Shown here in pieces: positions 4,997 to 6,796 of a stretch of 6,796 nucleotides of DNA (positions within the stretch are counted from its first letter, which is position 1; each line of letters opens with the position of its first letter). Source of the DNA: Opitutaceae bacterium (GTDB taxonomy: Bacteria; Verrucomicrobiota; Verrucomicrobiae; Opitutales; Opitutaceae); contig JAISAX010000391.1 in the NCBI GenBank assembly GCA_031266495.1, positions 1-6,796 of the forward strand, given 5' to 3'. The notes under the pieces were generated by a model. That model saw only the letters and a list, made by a program, of their open reading frames with translations, did no database searches and was not told the origin of the DNA. The translations under genes were made by a program, and so were the position numbers.

Positions 4997-6562
4997 TCAT
5001 CGGGAGACCGGTTGCCTCCGAAGGCGACTTTCCATGTCAGCAAGAGAGAAAACCGGATGGAGCATGGGGATGTCTTCGTTTTCCATCTTCGTTGCCTTCG
5101 TTTCCTCCTGTTCAAAATTTTTTTCCGCATTCCACGGTGCGCCATAATCGGGCGGCTCGCTCATGTAGGAGATTTGCGAGCGTAACCATTCTCCGGATAC
5201 ATCAGTCACGCGGCATTTCCGGTGTGCGGCCTCCGTCGCGGCAATGCCCGCCGCCTCGCCCACGCCGTGCATGGTGGCCATCACGCGCACCGCCGCCGAC
5301 GCCTCGTGCGAAGCCGAGAGCGCGCGGCACGCCACGAGCAGGTTGGGGCAATGCGTGTTGACCAGACACCGGTAGGGCACTTCGTAAAAATCGCCCGGCG
5401 GCGGACCGAATCCCGCGTGCACCTCTCCCTTGCCATTGGGCCGCTGGTGCGGATCGAGCGCGCCGGTCGGGTTGTGGATGTCGATGAAATACCGGGACCG
5501 CGTGATGCCGTCGGGGAATTTTCGGGCCTGCACGATGTCGTCCATCGTCATCGTGTAGAGGCCGTCGATGTGACGCGTTTCGCGCACGCCGACCTGACAC
5601 GCCACCTTGTCCACAAAGGCGTCGCGGAACCACGGCACGTTGCGCATCAGCCATTCGCCAAGCACAAAGGCCTGGCGTCGCCCCTCGATTTCCGCATGGG
5701 TGAGATCTTCCGCCGAGAGGCCCGAAACGCGGTTGATGCGCGTCATGTTGAAATGCAGCACGCCGGGCCGGGGGTGATCGTAAAAGTGGACGAAATTCCG
5801 GTGCGGGTAATGCAGTTTTCCCGACGCCAGCGCTTTCTGGAAATACGGCTCCACCAGCGCCCGCGCCAGCCTCATGCCGTCGGCGGCGGCCATTGCCCGC
5901 TTGTCCACATTGGCCATGCGAAAACTGACCGTCATGGCCTGGGTAAGCCCGTCGGCGGGGCGTCCCACGCTGAACGGGCATCCGGCCATGGCCGCGAGGT
6001 CGCCGTCGCCGGAGCAATCGACAAACACCTCCGCCCGGAATTCTTCGCGACCGCCTTTCGAAAGCGTATCGATGCCAAGGATACGATTGCCGTCCATGCG
6101 GATGGACGCGAGCCAGGTGTGATAGCGCACGGTCACGCCCGCTTCGACGAGGGCGGCGTCGTAGATGCTCTTCAAGAGTTCCTCGTCGAACGCGGCGTCC
6201 ATCAGCACCGAGCCGAAACCGCCGCCCGCATGCAGGGCCAGCGCGACCTCCTTGAAGATACCGCCGATCAGCGACGCGCGTTTCCCGACCGGAGCGAGCT
6301 GGTCATGAAGAGCGTGGCCGGAAAACGGGTTGACCAGCGCCGCCGTCGCCATGCCGCCGCAAAATCCGTAACGCTCCACCAGCAGGGTGCGGCAACCGCG
6401 CCGGGCCGCCGCCAGCGCCGCCGCCACGCCGGAGGGGCCGCCGCCGCAAACGATCACGTCGAACAGCCGGTCTTTTTCTGTCGATCCTGCCGAACCCGCT
6501 GATCGCGCGTCGGCGCGGGGCGGGGAAGGGGAGGAGGAGGACGGGACGGCGGGTTTAACCAT
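4997..6562 (-). CDS. FAD-dependent oxidoreductase (FAD_oxidored-like)
   Basis: 521 residues. An N-terminal Ser/Pro/Ala-rich tail of about 33 residues precedes the FAD-binding Rossmann fold: GGGPSG at 40-45 and the acidic end of strand 2 at LLVERYGFCGG (Glu63). DCSGDGDLAAMAG (182-194), VGVRETRHIDG (324-334) and SHEASAAVRV with GVGEAAGIAA (418-442) complete the FAD-dependent oxidoreductase pattern common in Verrucomicrobiota and Planctomycetota. The electron donor is unknown. The conserved domain ends near PPDYGAPW (470-477). The last 40 residues (482-521) are translated from sequence that looks like intergenic repeat, and begin at an A7 tract. One extra A would give GAA AAA AAA TTT TGA and end the protein at about 483 residues. 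ATG 6560-6562 is used as the start; the ribosome site is weak. It lies upstream of the symporter on the same strand, possibly one transcript. Confidence 0.88.
   Translation of the reverse strand: MVKPAVPSSSSPSPPRADARSAGSAGSTEKDRLFDVIVCGGGPSGVAAALAAARRGCRTLLVERYGFCGGMATAALVNPFSGHALHDQLAPVGKRASLIGGIFKEVALALHAGGGFGSVLMDAAFDEELLKSIYDAALVEAGVTVRYHTWLASIRMDGNRILGIDTLSKGGREEFRAEVFVDCSGDGDLAAMAGCPFSVGRPADGLTQAMTVSFRMANVDKRAMAAADGMRLARALVEPYFQKALASGKLHYPHRNFVHFYDHPRPGVLHFNMTRINRVSGLSAEDLTHAEIEGRRQAFVLGEWLMRNVPWFRDAFVDKVACQVGVRETRHIDGLYTMTMDDIVQARKFPDGITRSRYFIDIHNPTGALDPHQRPNGKGEVHAGFGPPPGDFYEVPYRCLVNTHCPNLLVACRALSASHEASAAVRVMATMHGVGEAAGIAATEAAHRKCRVTDVSGEWLRSQISYMSEPPDYGAPWNAEKNFEQEETKATKMENEDIPMLHPVFSLADMESRLRRQPVSR
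5118..5124. repeat. A7 tract (coding strand) at the end of the oxidoreductase domain
   Basis: T7 on the plus strand, A7 in the coding strand, in codons 480-482 (GAA AAA AAT). Addition of one A shifts the frame to a TGA at 5112-5114, immediately after the conserved domain. Confidence 0.85.
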
Positions 6563-6611
6563 GCATTGAGCCTGTGTGGGCCTGCCAGCCGGAGAAACGG
6601 CGTTCTTGTTT

Positions 6612-6622
6612 TATCTGTAAAG
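6612..6622 (-). promoter_or_regulatory. CTTTACAGATA motif upstream of the oxidoreductase gene
   Basis: Minus strand CTTTACAGATA, 49 bp before the start codon, identical over 11 bases to the element at 1210-1220 upstream of the PEP-CTERM gene, also on the minus strand. It is followed by AAAACAAG here. A shared promoter or regulator site is inferred. Confidence 0.35.
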
Positions 6623-6626
6623 CCGC

Positions 6627-6643
6627 GCCATGCCCGGCATGGC
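6627..6643. promoter_or_regulatory. 17-bp perfect palindrome, operator candidate
   Basis: GCCATGCC-C-GGCATGGC: two perfect 8-bp half-sites around one central base, 64 bp upstream of the oxidoreductase start and 4 bp from the CTTTACAGATA motif. The short centre is typical of a dimeric repressor or activator site; the regulator is unknown. Confidence 0.45.
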
Positions 6644-6741
6644 CAGAGGACAGGGAGCAAAGGCCGGAAGTCAGCGGACAGATGGGGCAAGGACAGGTGA
6701 GATCGGCAGGAAGGGTAGGGAGGCTTCCTTGCCTATACCGT

Positions 6742-6779
6742 GCCGGCAAGATGCCGGCGGTCCCAGGCGCTCCCGCGCC
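6742..6779. repeat. Two tandem GC-rich hairpins
   Basis: GCCGGCA-AGA-TGCCGGC (6742-6758) is a perfect 7-bp stem with a 3-base loop; GGCGC-TCCC-GCGCC (6766-6779) is a perfect 5-bp stem with a 4-base loop. There is no T tract beside them, so they look more like a dispersed GC-rich repeat than an intrinsic terminator. Confidence 0.55.
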
Positions 6780-6796
6780 GAGGGGGAACGGCGTCG

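Larger units (their letters stand above)
6563..6796. other. Leader and upstream region of the oxidoreductase gene
   Basis: This holds no gene I can support; open frames here are short and unlike proteins. It contains the CTTTACAGATA motif (6612-6622), a 17-bp palindrome (6627-6643) and two GC-rich hairpins (6742-6779). The right end may be the 3' flank of a neighbouring gene outside the window. Confidence 0.6.

Noticed and set aside
5202..6017. Second minus-strand frame of 271 codons within the oxidoreductase
   Set aside because: Arg/Gly-rich alternate frame without recognisable motifs.
5222..6502. Plus-strand open frame of 426 codons, His/Arg-rich
   Set aside because: Antisense shadow of the oxidoreductase, which has a clear FAD-binding fold.
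6742..6779. Intrinsic terminator of an upstream neighbour
   Set aside because: The stems are strong but no T tract follows on either strand; kept only as hairpin repeats.

Overview
The window is high-GC bacterial DNA, most like a member of the Verrucomicrobiota (Opitutaceae or a close relative). The reasons are a PEP-CTERM exosortase substrate, a sialidase-like secreted protein, an SSS-family symporter beside a large FAD-dependent oxidoreductase, and intergenic DNA rich in short dispersed repeats. The taxon is inferred from gene content only.

Layout. Positions 1-1128 (minus strand) hold a PEP-CTERM surface protein, followed 25 bp downstream by the start of a secreted sialidase-like protein that runs off the window edge. 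Positions 1129-1315 are a divergent intergenic region with a 13-G tract and, at its right end, two tandem palindromes. Positions 1316-2333 (plus) carry a winged-helix/nucleotidyltransferase gene that overlaps a HEPN-like partner; the partner is interrupted by an in-frame TAA. Positions 2334-2610 are an unassigned segment containing two 9-G tracts. Positions 2611-3238 (plus) carry an intact MntA/HepT nucleotidyltransferase-HEPN toxin-antitoxin pair. Converging on it with 5 bp between stop codons is a sodium/solute symporter (3244-4803, minus), preceded by a repeat-rich spacer and an FAD-dependent oxidoreductase (4997-6562, minus). Positions 6563-6796 are the leader of the oxidoreductase gene, with a 17-bp palindrome and two strong hairpins.

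How the genes work together. The outer genes suggest a saprophytic, polymer-degrading lifestyle: a secreted glycosidase-like protein, a surface-anchored protein, a symporter and an oxidoreductase. The central 1.9 kb is a small accessory island of two different nucleotidyltransferase-HEPN modules in tandem. The first has lost its HEPN reading frame but keeps its regulator/nucleotidyltransferase and what looks like an autoregulatory operator. The second has every catalytic residue expected of the MntA/HepT system.

The points most worth a second look are the operator array at the start of the winged-helix nucleotidyltransferase gene, the broken HEPN partner, the homopolymeric G tracts at gene boundaries (possible phase-variation sites), and an A7 tract where the oxidoreductase appears to read through into intergenic repeat DNA.
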